A DNA stretch of 64,000 bases from Hoeflea sp. Its GTDB lineage: Bacteria > Pseudomonadota > Alphaproteobacteria > Rhizobiales > Rhizobiaceae. The notes under the pieces are model-generated. The model searched no databases. It was not told the origin of the DNA and worked only from the letters and a program-made list of their open reading frames with translations. The translations under genes were made by a program, and so were the position numbers. Shown here in pieces: positions 25,146-33,958 of the stretch. Where the stretch lies: positions 1 through 64,000 of the forward strand of contig JAHRFE010000036.1 in NCBI GenBank assembly GCA_019084245.1. Reading direction: 5' to 3'. How positions within the stretch are numbered: position 1 is the stretch's first letter; the number at the start of each line of letters is the position of its first letter.

Positions 25146-27443
25146 TCACACCTTGCCCAGCATGGTGTCGGCGCGCTCCGCCAGGCGCCACATCTGGTCG
25201 CGGCCGGGCAGATAGGGATCGGGCCATGTCTCGTCATGATCGCCAAGCGAAGCTGCCGCATGCAGCGTCCAGTAGGGATTGGCGAGATGCGGACGGCCGA
25301 GACAGACCAGATCGGCGCGACCCGCCATCAGGATCGAGTTGACGTGATCGGGTTCGTAGATGTTGCCCACCGCCATCGTCGCCATGTCCGCCTCGTTGCG
25401 GATCCGGTCGGCAAACGGCGTCTGGAACATGCGGCCATAGACCGGCTTGGCGAGCTTCGATGTCTGCCCCGCCGAGACGTCGCAGATGTCGACGCCGGCC
25501 GCCTTGAGCATCCGGGCGATCTCCACCGCATCCTGTGGCGTCACCCCGTCGCCCTCGACCCAGTCGCTTGCCGAGATGCGCACCGAGACGGGCTTGTGCG
25601 CCGGCCAGGCCTCGCGCACGGCATGATAGACCTCAAGCGGGAAACGCATGCGGTTTTCGAGACTTCCGCCATATTCGTCGTCGCGCCGGTTGGTCAGCGG
25701 CGTGATGAAGGAGGACAGAAGATAGCCATGCGCCATGTGCAGCTCGATCATGTCGAAGCCGGCGCGATCGGCCATTTCGGCCGCGGCGACAAACTGGTCG
25801 CGCACCTTGTCCATCTCGGCGCGGTCCATCGCCTTGGGCGTCTGGTTGTCTTTCGACCAAGCCACATCGGAGGCCGACACCAGCGGCCAGTTGTCTTCCT
25901 TCAGCGGCGCGTCCATGATTTCCCAGCCGAGCTGGGTCGAACCCTTGGCGCCGGAATGGCCGATCTGCATGCAGAGCTTGGCGCCGCTCTCGGCATGGAC
26001 GAAATCGGCGATCCGCTTCCACGCCGCCTCATGCTCGGGCGCGTAGAGACCCGGGCAGCCGGGCGTGATCCGGCCGTCGGGCGACACGCAGGTCATCTCG
26101 GTGTAGACGAGACCGGCGCCGCCCTTGGCGCGCTCGGCGTAATGAACCAGATGCCAATCGGTCGGGCAGCCATCAACGGCCTTGTACTGCGCCATCGGCG
26201 AAACGACGATGCGGTTCTTCAGCGCCATGTCGCGCAATTTGTAGGGTGCGAACATCGGCCGCCGCACCGGCGCGCCTTCTGGGACGCCGGCCTGGGTCTG
26301 AAACCAGCGCTCGGCGCCCTCCAGCCATTCCGGATCGCGCAGCCTCAGATTCTCGTGGCTGATGCGCTGCGAGCGGGTGAGCAGCGAATAGTTGAACTGC
26401 ACCGGATCGAGATCGAGATAGCGCTCGACCTCCTCGAACCATTCCAGGCTGTTGCGCGCCGCCGACTGCAGCCTCAGCACCTCGACCCGGCGCTCGTCCT
26501 GGTAGCGCTCGAAGGCGCGCTCGAGCGTTGGTTCGGAATGCAAATAGTCTGCCAGCGCAATGGCGCTGTCGAAGGCCAGACGCGAGCCCGAGCCGATGGA
26601 GAAATGCCCGGTCGCCGCCGAGTCGCCCATCAGCACGACGTTCTCGTGATACCATTTCTCGCAGATCACCCGCGGGAACTGCATCCAGACCGCCGAGCCC
26701 CTGAGATGCGCGGCGTTGGACATGAGCTCATGGCCGCCCAGATGGGCCTCGAAGATCTTGCGGCAAGTCTCGACGGTCTGTTCCTTCGACATGTCCGCGA
26801 AGCCCCAGCGGTCCCAGGTCTCAGGCAGGCATTCGACGATGAATGTCGCGGTGTTGTCGTCGAACTGGTAGACATGCGCCCAGACCCAGCCGTGCTCGGT
26901 CTTCTCGAAAATGAAGGTGAAGGCATCGTCGAAGCGCTGGTGCGTGCCGAGCCAGACGAATTTGCACTTGCGGATGTCGATGTCGGGCTTGAACACGTCC
27001 TCGTATTCGCTGCGCACCAGCGAATTGATGCCGTCGGCGGCGACGACCAGGTCGAATTCCTTGCGGTATTCCTCGGCCGTCTTGAACACGGTCTCGAACC
27101 GCATCTCCACGCCCAGTTCGCGGGCGCGCTGCTGCAGAAGGATCAGCATCTGCTTGCGGCCGATGCCGGCAAAGCCGTGCCCGCCCGAGACGGTGCGGCA
27201 GCCCTTGTGCACCACGGCGATGTCGTCCCAATAGGCGAAATGGCTGCGGATCGCCTCGGTGCTCTTGGGGTCGTTCTGCTGCATCCGTCCCAGCGCGTCG
27301 TCGGACAGCACCACGCCCCATCCGAAGGTGTCGTTGGCCTTGTTCCGCTCGATCACCACGACTTCGTGCGAAGGATCGCGCAGCTTCATCGAGATGGCAA
27401 AATAGAGGCCCGCCGGACCGCCCCCAAGACAAGCTACCTTCAT
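25146..27443 (-). CDS. 2-Aminobenzoyl-CoA monooxygenase/reductase-type hybrid flavoprotein
   Basis: 765-aa fusion. Residues 1 to about 380 are a PHBH-like FAD monooxygenase ([17 protein letters not shown] at 4-20; [17 protein letters not shown]). Residues about 395-765 are an old-yellow-enzyme domain ([55 protein letters not shown]). This architecture is that of aminobenzoyl-CoA (and annotated salicylyl-CoA 5-hydroxylase) hybrid enzymes, which hydroxylate and then reduce the ring of aminobenzoyl-CoA. It is the first gene of the operon. Context with kynU favours aminobenzoyl-CoA over salicylyl-CoA. Confidence 0.92.
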   Translation of the reverse strand: MKVACLGGGPAGLYFAISMKLRDPSHEVVVIERNKANDTFGWGVVLSDDALGRMQQNDPKSTEAIRSHFAYWDDIAVVHKGCRTVSGGHGFAGIGRKQMLILLQQRARELGVEMRFETVFKTAEEYRKEFDLVVAADGINSLVRSEYEDVFKPDIDIRKCKFVWLGTHQRFDDAFTFIFEKTEHGWVWAHVYQFDDNTATFIVECLPETWDRWGFADMSKEQTVETCRKIFEAHLGGHELMSNAAHLRGSAVWMQFPRVICEKWYHENVVLMGDSAATGHFSIGSGSRLAFDSAIALADYLHSEPTLERAFERYQDERRVEVLRLQSAARNSLEWFEEVERYLDLDPVQFNYSLLTRSQRISHENLRLRDPEWLEGAERWFQTQAGVPEGAPVRRPMFAPYKLRDMALKNRIVVSPMAQYKAVDGCPTDWHLVHYAERAKGGAGLVYTEMTCVSPDGRITPGCPGLYAPEHEAAWKRIADFVHAESGAKLCMQIGHSGAKGSTQLGWEIMDAPLKEDNWPLVSASDVAWSKDNQTPKAMDRAEMDKVRDQFVAAAEMADRAGFDMIELHMAHGYLLSSFITPLTNRRDDEYGGSLENRMRFPLEVYHAVREAWPAHKPVSVRISASDWVEGDGVTPQDAVEIARMLKAAGVDICDVSAGQTSKLAKPVYGRMFQTPFADRIRNEADMATMAVGNIYEPDHVNSILMAGRADLVCLGRPHLANPYWTLHAAASLGDHDETWPDPYLPGRDQMWRLAERADTMLGKV

Positions 27444-27496
27444 ATTCCGCGCCTCCAGACCGATTGTCGTTGAGACTGATCATATGCCTGACAGGA

Positions 27497-27516
27497 GATA
27501 GTTCAAGCCTAAAATG
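27497..27516 (-). promoter_or_regulatory. Shared 20-bp regulatory element, copy 2
   Basis: GATAGTTCAAGCCTAAAATG on the plus strand, 53 bp upstream of the hybrid monooxygenase start. It is 17/20 identical to 17743-17762. It is AT-rich compared with the surroundings and probably overlaps the operon promoter. Apart from this element and a GC-rich palindrome at 27535-27546, the 27444-27589 gap shows nothing else. Confidence 0.55.
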
Positions 27517-27589
27517 TTTATGCCACAATAAATAGCCGGGCCCGGCGCGCGTCCGCCGGCGGGAGCGCCAGTGCAGGGTCCGGATCAGC

Positions 27590-28750
27590 TCACGCACCGC
27601 CCCGGCCGGCGGCGACCAGCGCATCCGTCAACCGCTCGACGCCGGCGGCTGTCGTCATGAACCCCGGTGAACAGCGCAGCAGCGACCCCCGCGCGTCAGC
27701 AAACACCGAGCGCCCACGCAGATCGGCGAGAACCGCCTGGGGATCGATGCCCTCCGGCAGCCGCATCATCACGCTGCCGCCCCGTTCCGCGGGATCGCGC
27801 GGCGAGGCCAGTTCGAATCCGGCCTCGTCGGCGGCCGCGATGATTACCTCGCAAAGCGCGCGGTTCCTGGCGAGTTGCGCGCTCCAGTCCTGTTGCGCAT
27901 GCCATTCCAGCGCCAGCACCGAGGCCGCACAGGCCATCACCGACGGCGTTCCATTGTCGAAGCGGCGGATGTCGGGCGCATAGGAAAACGCGTTGATGTC
28001 CCAGGAGAAGATGTTGTCCTGGCTGAACCAGCCACGAAGGCTCGGCTGGCAGCGGGCGATCACGTCGGGCATCACCTGCAGGATGCCGCCGCCGGGCGAG
28101 CCGCACATCCATTTGAGGCTGGTCGACACCGCGAAATCCGCGCCCACGCCAAGGCAGTCATAGTCCATCAGCCCGGCCGCCTGGGTGATGTCGACGCCGA
28201 TCACCGAGCCTTGGCTGCGCCCATGCGCCATCAGGCGAGCAAGATCGCAGCGGTGCGACGATGTGGAACTCACCCAGGTCAGCAGCGCGAGGCCAACTTC
28301 GGGCCCCCATGCCGCAATCACATCCTCGTCCTCGACCCAGCTCGCGCCCTCACGCAGGGGCACTGTGCGGAGCTTGAAGCCGTAGCGCTCTTCCATGCCG
28401 GTCAGCAGGAAATGCAGGCTCGGGAAACAATCCCCCGCCACCAGCACCACCCTGCCCTCAAGCTCGTCCCTTGGCAGCGCCATGATCATCGCCGCGAGCG
28501 CTGTTGTCACGTTTTCCGTTGTCGTGAGCGACGCCGACGGCGCCTTGAGCAACTGGCTCCACAGATCGATGAAGCGCTGCCGCTGACCCAGCGCATAGCC
28601 CCATTGCTCGTCATTGGGCGCGCCCCAGCACTCGGCAAACGCGCTAAGTGCCCTAGCCATATCGCCGGACTTGCCGGGATATTGCCCGATCGAATGATAG
28701 AGCATGTAACCGGAACCATCATTGTCCGGGTGGGCTGGTGTATCGGCCAT
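27590..28750 (-). CDS. Kynureninase-like class V PLP enzyme
   Basis: 386 aa, distantly related to kynureninase. GVDITQAAGLMDYD and STSLKWMCGSPGGG hold the PLP-binding Asp and Lys213; the C-terminal SPRDPAERGGSVMMRLPEG matches the kynureninase SPRDPxxRGS block. It differs strongly from KynU in this window (for example no LDGNSLG block), so the substrate probably differs. The chosen ATG has GGGGAGA 5 bp upstream. It is the last gene of the Dpp-type operon. Substrate unknown; another beta-keto amino acid is possible. Confidence 0.75.
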   Translation of the reverse strand: MADTPAHPDNDGSGYMLYHSIGQYPGKSGDMARALSAFAECWGAPNDEQWGYALGQRQRFIDLWSQLLKAPSASLTTTENVTTALAAMIMALPRDELEGRVVLVAGDCFPSLHFLLTGMEERYGFKLRTVPLREGASWVEDEDVIAAWGPEVGLALLTWVSSTSSHRCDLARLMAHGRSQGSVIGVDITQAAGLMDYDCLGVGADFAVSTSLKWMCGSPGGGILQVMPDVIARCQPSLRGWFSQDNIFSWDINAFSYAPDIRRFDNGTPSVMACAASVLALEWHAQQDWSAQLARNRALCEVIIAAADEAGFELASPRDPAERGGSVMMRLPEGIDPQAVLADLRGRSVFADARGSLLRCSPGFMTTAAGVERLTDALVAAGRGGA

Positions 28751-28810
28751 ATCAGTCTCCCCTGGCGGCACCTTTATGAGGCTGTCCGCCAAATCCAGTT
28801 GTTCATCCTG

Positions 28811-29620
28811 TCACCAGTTTGCCTGCCGCGGATCGGGCAGCGGTATGGCGTCGAGCAGTTCGCGTGTGTAGGCAGCCTTTGGCGCGTCGAACAACTGATC
28901 CGCATCGGCATATTCGACGATGTTTCCGCGCTGCAGGACCATCACCTTGTTGCACAGTCTGCGGATCACCGACAGGTCATGGCTGATGAAGGCGAGCGTC
29001 AGACCAAGCTCCTTGACCAGGCCCGCCAGCACATTGAGCACCTGCGCCTGCGAGGAGACGTCGAGACCGGAGACAATCTCGTCGGCCAGGATGAATTCGG
29101 GCTTGAGCGCAATCGCCCGGGCAATACCGACGCGCTGGCGCTGGCCGCCGGAGAGTTCGTGCGGATAACGGCTCTTGAACCCCCGCGGCAGGCCGACATG
29201 GTCGAGCGCGTCATCGATGCGTCCGTCAACGCCGTCGAAGCCATGCATCTGCATCGGATCGGCAATGATCGCGCCCACCCGCCGGCGCGGATTGAGCGAG
29301 GACATGGGATCCTGGAAGATCATCTGCATGCGCCGACGGATCGGCCGCAGCGCGTTCTCGTCGAGGTGGGTGATGTCCCGTCCCTCGAAAAGGATGGTTC
29401 CGGCCGTGGGCTCGATCAGCCGCAGCAGCGCCCGTCCGAGCGTCGATTTGCCCGACCCGGATCCGCCGACGATGCCAAGCACCGAGCCGCGGGTGATGTC
29501 GAGATCGATGCCATTGAGGATCGGGATCAGCGGCGCGCGGCCGAAGACGGGTTTCGCCGCCATGTCCGGCAACGCCACTTCGAGGCCTTTTGCGGAGAAC
29601 AGGATGTCGTTATCCGCCAT
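28811..29620 (-). CDS. Peptide-type ABC transporter ATP-binding protein, DppF-like
   Basis: 269 aa. Walker A GGSGSGKST, QDPMSSLNPRRRV after the Q-loop, signature LSGGQRQRV, Walker B ILADEIVSGLD (the usual Pro replaced by Ile), H-loop FISHDLSV. It overlaps the DppD-like gene by 11 bp. Part of the importer encoded at 28811-33936; substrates of such systems range from peptides to opines and aromatic conjugates. Confidence 0.92.
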   Translation of the reverse strand: MADNDILFSAKGLEVALPDMAAKPVFGRAPLIPILNGIDLDITRGSVLGIVGGSGSGKSTLGRALLRLIEPTAGTILFEGRDITHLDENALRPIRRRMQMIFQDPMSSLNPRRRVGAIIADPMQMHGFDGVDGRIDDALDHVGLPRGFKSRYPHELSGGQRQRVGIARAIALKPEFILADEIVSGLDVSSQAQVLNVLAGLVKELGLTLAFISHDLSVIRRLCNKVMVLQRGNIVEYADADQLFDAPKAAYTRELLDAIPLPDPRQANW

Positions 29621-30488
29621 GACGCCACTCCCGGTCTGCCGCCAGCACTTCAGCGGCGGCGGCTTCGATCACCGCCTCGTCGACCGGCAGGAGCGACGCC
29701 TCCGGGTCGGTGTATTTCGGCGTCGCCGCCAGCAGCGCCCGCGAATAGGCGTGTTTCGGACCATCGAAAAACTCGGCGACGGAGGAATTCTCGACGATCT
29801 TGCCGCCATACAGCACCGACAGCCGCTGGCAGACTTTCGAGACAACGCCCAGATCGTGGGTCACGAACACCATCGCGGTCGAATGGCGCGCCTGCAATTC
29901 GCGGATCAGCCTGAGGATCTGCTTCTGCACGGTCACATCGAGCGCCGTTGTCGGCTCATCGGCGACCACAAGCTTGGGATTGGCCGCAAAGGCCGAGGCG
30001 ATCAGCACGCGCTGCCGCATGCCGCCCGACAATTCATGCGGATAGCTCGCCATCACCCGCTCGGGATTGTCGATGTGGACCTCGTTGAGCAGTTCGAGCG
30101 CGCGGACCCGGGCATTGGCCTTGGTCCAGCCGAGAATGTCGACCAGCCGGTTGGTGATCTGCGGCTCGATCCGGCGCGACGGATTGAGCGCAGTCAGCGG
30201 GTCCTGCGGGATCAAGGCCGCCGTGGCCCCGATCAGCCGGCGCCGGTCGGCAGGCTTCATCTTCTCGAGATCCTGTCCGTCGAGCAGGATCTCGCCCTCG
30301 ACGATATCGATGGCCGAGGGAAGGATCCCGAGGATCGCCTTGCCGATCATGCTCTTGCCGGCGCCGCTTTCGCCCACCAGGCCGAGCACCTCGCCGGTAT
30401 CGATGGAAAATGACACCGAGCGCAGCACTCGCTGGTCATAGCCGTGCAGGGATGCCGAGAGGTTGTTGACGGTCAGGAACGCGCTCAT
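29610..30488 (-). CDS. Peptide-type ABC transporter ATP-binding protein, DppD-like
   Basis: 292 aa. Walker [25 protein letters not shown], signature LSGGMRQRV, Walker [14 protein letters not shown]-loop FVTHDLGVV. Start overlaps the permease stop (ATGA, 30485-30488); a longer frame upstream is an artefact. Confidence 0.92.
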   Translation of the reverse strand: MSAFLTVNNLSASLHGYDQRVLRSVSFSIDTGEVLGLVGESGAGKSMIGKAILGILPSAIDIVEGEILLDGQDLEKMKPADRRRLIGATAALIPQDPLTALNPSRRIEPQITNRLVDILGWTKANARVRALELLNEVHIDNPERVMASYPHELSGGMRQRVLIASAFAANPKLVVADEPTTALDVTVQKQILRLIRELQARHSTAMVFVTHDLGVVSKVCQRLSVLYGGKIVENSSVAEFFDGPKHAYSRALLAATPKYTDPEASLLPVDEAVIEAAAAEVLAADREWRHGG

Positions 30489-31336
30489 CGCAGCACCGGA
30501 TCGAAACGGTCCTTGAGCCCTTCGCCGATCTGGCTGAAGGACAGGACGGTGAGGAACAACACGATCAGCGGAAACGCCAGCACCCACCAGGCCTGATGGA
30601 TCGAGGTCCGGCCCTCCGCGATCATGCCGCCCCAGGTCGGCGCGTCGGACGAGATCGACAGATTGACGAAGGACAGGATCGCCTCGACGATGATGGCGAT
30701 GCCCATCTCAAGTGTCAGCAGCGCCACGATGGTGGGCAGCACATTGGGCAGGATTTCCCGCCACAGGATATCGCGCCGCGGCCGGCCGGCGACAACGGCG
30801 CTTGCGACATAGTCCATCGCCGACTGGTTCATCGCCTCGGCGCGCACCACCCTGCAGAACCGGGTCCAGTCGATCACCACGATGGCGATGATGATCGACG
30901 TCAGCCCGGTGCCCAGCACCGCGATCAGCAGGATGGCGAACAGAACCGGTGGAAACGCCATCCAGATCTCTACCAGCCGCGAAATCACCACGTCGACCCA
31001 GCCGCGCATGTAGCCTGCAAGCAATCCCAGCAATGAGCCGACGAAGGCGGTAGCAAGCCCCGCGATCAGCGCCACGGAAAAGGCGATCCGCGCCCCATGC
31101 AGAATACGCGTCAGCACGTCGCGGCCCAGGCTGTCGGTTCCGAGCAGGTAGGCGGGATCCGCGCCGGCCACCCAGAAAGGCGGCAGCCGGCCGGCGAACA
31201 GGTCTTGGGCCAAAGGATCATGCGGGCTGACCCAAGGCGCCAGCAGCGCCAGCAGCGCCATGAGGCCGAGCCAGGTTCCCGACAGCCACAACCGCGCGCC
31301 GAGTTTCCGTTTCACACTTCCGCGGCCATCAAGCAT
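30485..31336 (-). CDS. Peptide-type ABC transporter permease, DppC-like
   Basis: 283 aa with an N-terminal membrane anchor followed by the core permease fold. PAYLLGTDSLGRDVLTRILHGARI is the DppC signature region; the EAA-type coupling loop is around AVVAGRPRRDILWREILPN. Overlaps the DppB-like gene by 8 bp. Confidence 0.92.
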   Translation of the reverse strand: MLDGRGSVKRKLGARLWLSGTWLGLMALLALLAPWVSPHDPLAQDLFAGRLPPFWVAGADPAYLLGTDSLGRDVLTRILHGARIAFSVALIAGLATAFVGSLLGLLAGYMRGWVDVVISRLVEIWMAFPPVLFAILLIAVLGTGLTSIIIAIVVIDWTRFCRVVRAEAMNQSAMDYVASAVVAGRPRRDILWREILPNVLPTIVALLTLEMGIAIIVEAILSFVNLSISSDAPTWGGMIAEGRTSIHQAWWVLAFPLIVLFLTVLSFSQIGEGLKDRFDPVLR

Positions 31337-32339
31337 GACGCAGCCTCGGGTTCAGCAGCGCGTACATCATGTCGACGACCAGATTGATGATAGTGAACAG
31401 AAGCGCGAAGACGATCACGATGCCCTGGATCAGCGGCAGGTCGCGGTTGATCACCGCATCGATCGCCATGTTGCCAAGCCCTTCATAGGAAAACAGCCTT
31501 TCGATGATCACCGTGCCGCCGATCAGGAAGGTGAACTGCACGCCGATCAGCGTCAGCGTCGGCAGCACCGCGTTGGGGAGCGCTTCCGACAGGATCACAT
31601 GGTTCTCGCCATAGCCCTTGGTGCGCGCCAGCGTCACATAATCGAGATGCATGGTTTCCTTGAGAGACTGCTTGAGCAGCTGGCTGATGATGGCGGCCAG
31701 CGGAATGGCAAGCGCGAGCGCCGGCATGAACATGTGCTTGAGCAGGTCCCACCAGAGATCGAACCTCAGCCGCGCAATGCTTTCGAAGACGTAGAACTGG
31801 GTGACAAAGGGAAGATCGAGCGACGGCGAGATCCGCCCGGAGATGTGAAACACCGGCATCAGCACGCCAAACAGCACGATCAGGATCAGCGCCCAGAGGA
31901 AATCCGGGATCGACAGGCCGACGCCGTTGGCAACGTCGACGGCTGTCTCGGTGCCGGTCTCGCGGTGCCTCACCCCGGTCAGCGCCAGCGCGCCGCCGAT
32001 GACCACGGCAATCACCAGGGCGAAGATGGCGAGCTCCAGCGTTGCCGGCAGGCGGCCGAGCACCAGCGGCATCACCGGCTGGCGCAACGAGATCGAGGTG
32101 CCGAAATCGCCCTGCACGACGCCGGTCAGCCAGATCCAGAATTGCTCGATGATCGATTTGTCGAGCCCGTAGAGCGCGGTCAGCCGCGCAATGTCTTCTT
32201 CTGTCGCCCCCGGCGGCAGCATCATGGCAATGGGATTTCCCGGCACCACGCGGATGACAAAGAACACCACCACCGCCGCCCCGATCAGGGTGACGGACAT
32301 GGTCATCAGGCGAACAAGGATCGCGCGCAACAGTTTCAA
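31329..32339 (-). CDS. Peptide-type ABC transporter permease, DppB-like
   Basis: 336 aa, about six membrane segments. N-terminal VVFFVIRVVPGNPIAMML and the coupling loop LARTKGYGENHVILSEALPN are typical of DppB. It is separated from the binding-protein gene by a hairpin terminator/attenuator. Confidence 0.92.
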   Translation of the reverse strand: MKLLRAILVRLMTMSVTLIGAAVVVFFVIRVVPGNPIAMMLPPGATEEDIARLTALYGLDKSIIEQFWIWLTGVVQGDFGTSISLRQPVMPLVLGRLPATLELAIFALVIAVVIGGALALTGVRHRETGTETAVDVANGVGLSIPDFLWALILIVLFGVLMPVFHISGRISPSLDLPFVTQFYVFESIARLRFDLWWDLLKHMFMPALALAIPLAAIISQLLKQSLKETMHLDYVTLARTKGYGENHVILSEALPNAVLPTLTLIGVQFTFLIGGTVIIERLFSYEGLGNMAIDAVINRDLPLIQGIVIVFALLFTIINLVVDMMYALLNPRLRHA

Positions 32340-32354
32340 GGGATCATTTCCTGC

Positions 32355-32387
32355 AAAAAGGGGCCGCCGCCCGAAGGCAGCGGCCCG
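32355..32387 (-). terminator. Intrinsic terminator/attenuator inside the Dpp-type operon
   Basis: On the minus strand GGGCCGCTGCC, a UUCG-type loop region, then GGCGGCGGCCC and CTTTTTG. It sits between the binding-protein stop (32404) and the DppB-like start (32339), the same place as the hairpin in the Liv-type operon. Confidence 0.75.
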
Positions 32388-32403
32388 TCCAGTCGCGTGG
32401 AGC

Positions 32404-33936
32404 TTACGAAGCCCGCTTCATCAGATGCGGCAGCACCGCGCCCGAGGCATGCGGCGTCACTACCACGCCGGAGGCATGCAGGATCGGCTGCACATATTGC
32501 AGCAGCGGGATCACCAGCGCGTTGTCGGCGATGTGCTTGTCCACGGCCTTCCAGCCGGCAATCCGCTTGTCCTCGTCCGCCTCGCCCCAGAGCGGGCCGA
32601 TCATGTCGATGAGTTCCTGACCGTCCCAGACCGAATGCGGCGACGGGCCGAACATGGCGAAGCCGGTCGATGTCGTCGGATCGGCAACCGAGTTGCCCCA
32701 GTTGTAGAAGGCCGCCGGGGCCAGCTGGTCGGCGGCGCGCAACTCGTAATGCTTGGCGATCTCGTAGACCTCGATCTCCGCCTCGATGCCGACATTGCGC
32801 CACAGGCCGACAATGGCCTGGACCATCTCGTAGTCCTTTGGCTTGAAGCCGCGGGTGGTCTGGATCTTGAACTTGACCGGATTCTCTGGCGAGAAACCCG
32901 ATGCTGCGAGCAGTTCTTTGGCCTTTTCCGGATCATAAGGCACCGTGATCGAGGCATCATAGGCCGTGTATTCCGGCGTCTGCAGCGTATCGATCGGAAC
33001 ACCGTAGCCCGACAACAGACGGTCGATGATCAGCTTCTTGTCGATCGCCATGGCCGCGGCCATGCGCACGTTCGGATCGAGCATCACGTCGATGTCGTTC
33101 AAGAAGATCATGCCGATGTCGGAGATCGGTGCGTCCGTGCCCATGATCCCGCTGCCGCCCTTGAGCCGGTCATATTCTTCATAGGGCATTTCAAGCGTGA
33201 CATGCGAATTGCCGGATTCGATTTCGGCGACGCGGCTTGCGGCATCGGTCACGAACTTGATGGTGACAGTCTCGAAATCCGGCTTGCCGCCCCAGTAGTT
33301 GGGATTGGCCTTGAGACGGACGAAGGCGTTGCGCTCGAACCTATCGACCATGTAGGGGCCGGTGCCGATCGGAGCGGCCTCGAAACCGTCCGCGCCGACC
33401 TTCTCGTAATAGGCCTTGGGCAGCACGTAGCCGGTGAGGAAGTACATCCACTTGAAGATGGTCGGCTCGAAGCGGGCGACATCGGCGGTCACCACATTGC
33501 CTTCGGCCTTGATGTTGGCAAGCGTCGACCAGATGAACTGGATCGGGTTGCCGGTTGCTTCATCGGCCGCGCGGGTCAGCGACCAGGCGACGTCCTCGGC
33601 GGTGAACGGCGAGCCGTCATGCCAGGTCACGCCCTCGCGCACGGTCATCGTCACCTTGGTCTTGTCCTCGTTCCAGCCCCACTCTGTGAGCAGGCCCGGT
33701 GCCGGCGACAGGTCGGGCTGCTGCAGGATGAACTGGTCGAACACCGACTGATAGATCCCCTGGATCGTCGGGTTGACGGCCGATGGCCCCACGGTCGGGT
33801 CCCATGAGGGCAAATTGACATTGTAGGCGATGACGAGTTCGTCAATAGCCTGGGCAAAGGACGGCCCGGCAAAGGCGGCAATCGCCAGAGCCGCCGTCGT
33901 GCCCTTGAGCACTGTGCGACGCGAAATATGTGTCAT
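32404..33936 (-). CDS. Peptide-type ABC transporter substrate-binding protein (family 5)
   Basis: 510 aa. The N-terminus SRRTVLKGTTAALAIAAFAG is a twin-arginine (Tat) signal. The mature part is a family 5 binding protein: WGWNEDKTKVTMTVREGVTW, DGSPFTAEDVAWSL, GTGPYMVDRFERN and AMAIDKKLIIDRL. Start chosen at 33936 with AGGGAG upstream; a longer frame is not supported. The flavoprotein gene lies 22 bp upstream and the transporter genes downstream. Ligand unknown. Confidence 0.9.
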   Translation of the reverse strand: MTHISRRTVLKGTTAALAIAAFAGPSFAQAIDELVIAYNVNLPSWDPTVGPSAVNPTIQGIYQSVFDQFILQQPDLSPAPGLLTEWGWNEDKTKVTMTVREGVTWHDGSPFTAEDVAWSLTRAADEATGNPIQFIWSTLANIKAEGNVVTADVARFEPTIFKWMYFLTGYVLPKAYYEKVGADGFEAAPIGTGPYMVDRFERNAFVRLKANPNYWGGKPDFETVTIKFVTDAASRVAEIESGNSHVTLEMPYEEYDRLKGGSGIMGTDAPISDIGMIFLNDIDVMLDPNVRMAAAMAIDKKLIIDRLLSGYGVPIDTLQTPEYTAYDASITVPYDPEKAKELLAASGFSPENPVKFKIQTTRGFKPKDYEMVQAIVGLWRNVGIEAEIEVYEIAKHYELRAADQLAPAAFYNWGNSVADPTTSTGFAMFGPSPHSVWDGQELIDMIGPLWGEADEDKRIAGWKAVDKHIADNALVIPLLQYVQPILHASGVVVTPHASGAVLPHLMKRAS

Positions 33937-33958
33937 GCTGTTCTCCCTGTTCTTTGGT

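Noticed and set aside
25236..27473. A 745-codon plus-strand frame opposite the hybrid monooxygenase gene
   Set aside because: Antisense shadow of a clearly recognised 765-aa flavoprotein; no domain of its own.
27535..27546. 12-bp palindrome GCCGGGCCCGGC after the kynureninase-like gene, followed on the minus strand by TATTTATT
   Set aside because: Possible terminator, but a zero-loop palindrome forms only a short hairpin in RNA, so support is too weak for a feature.
28793..28810. Possible extra gene between the DppF-like and kynureninase-like genes
   Set aside because: The gap is too short and holds only the leader and ribosome-binding site.
27875..29914. A 679-codon plus-strand frame
   Set aside because: It spans the antisense of three genes in different frames and has no family resemblance.
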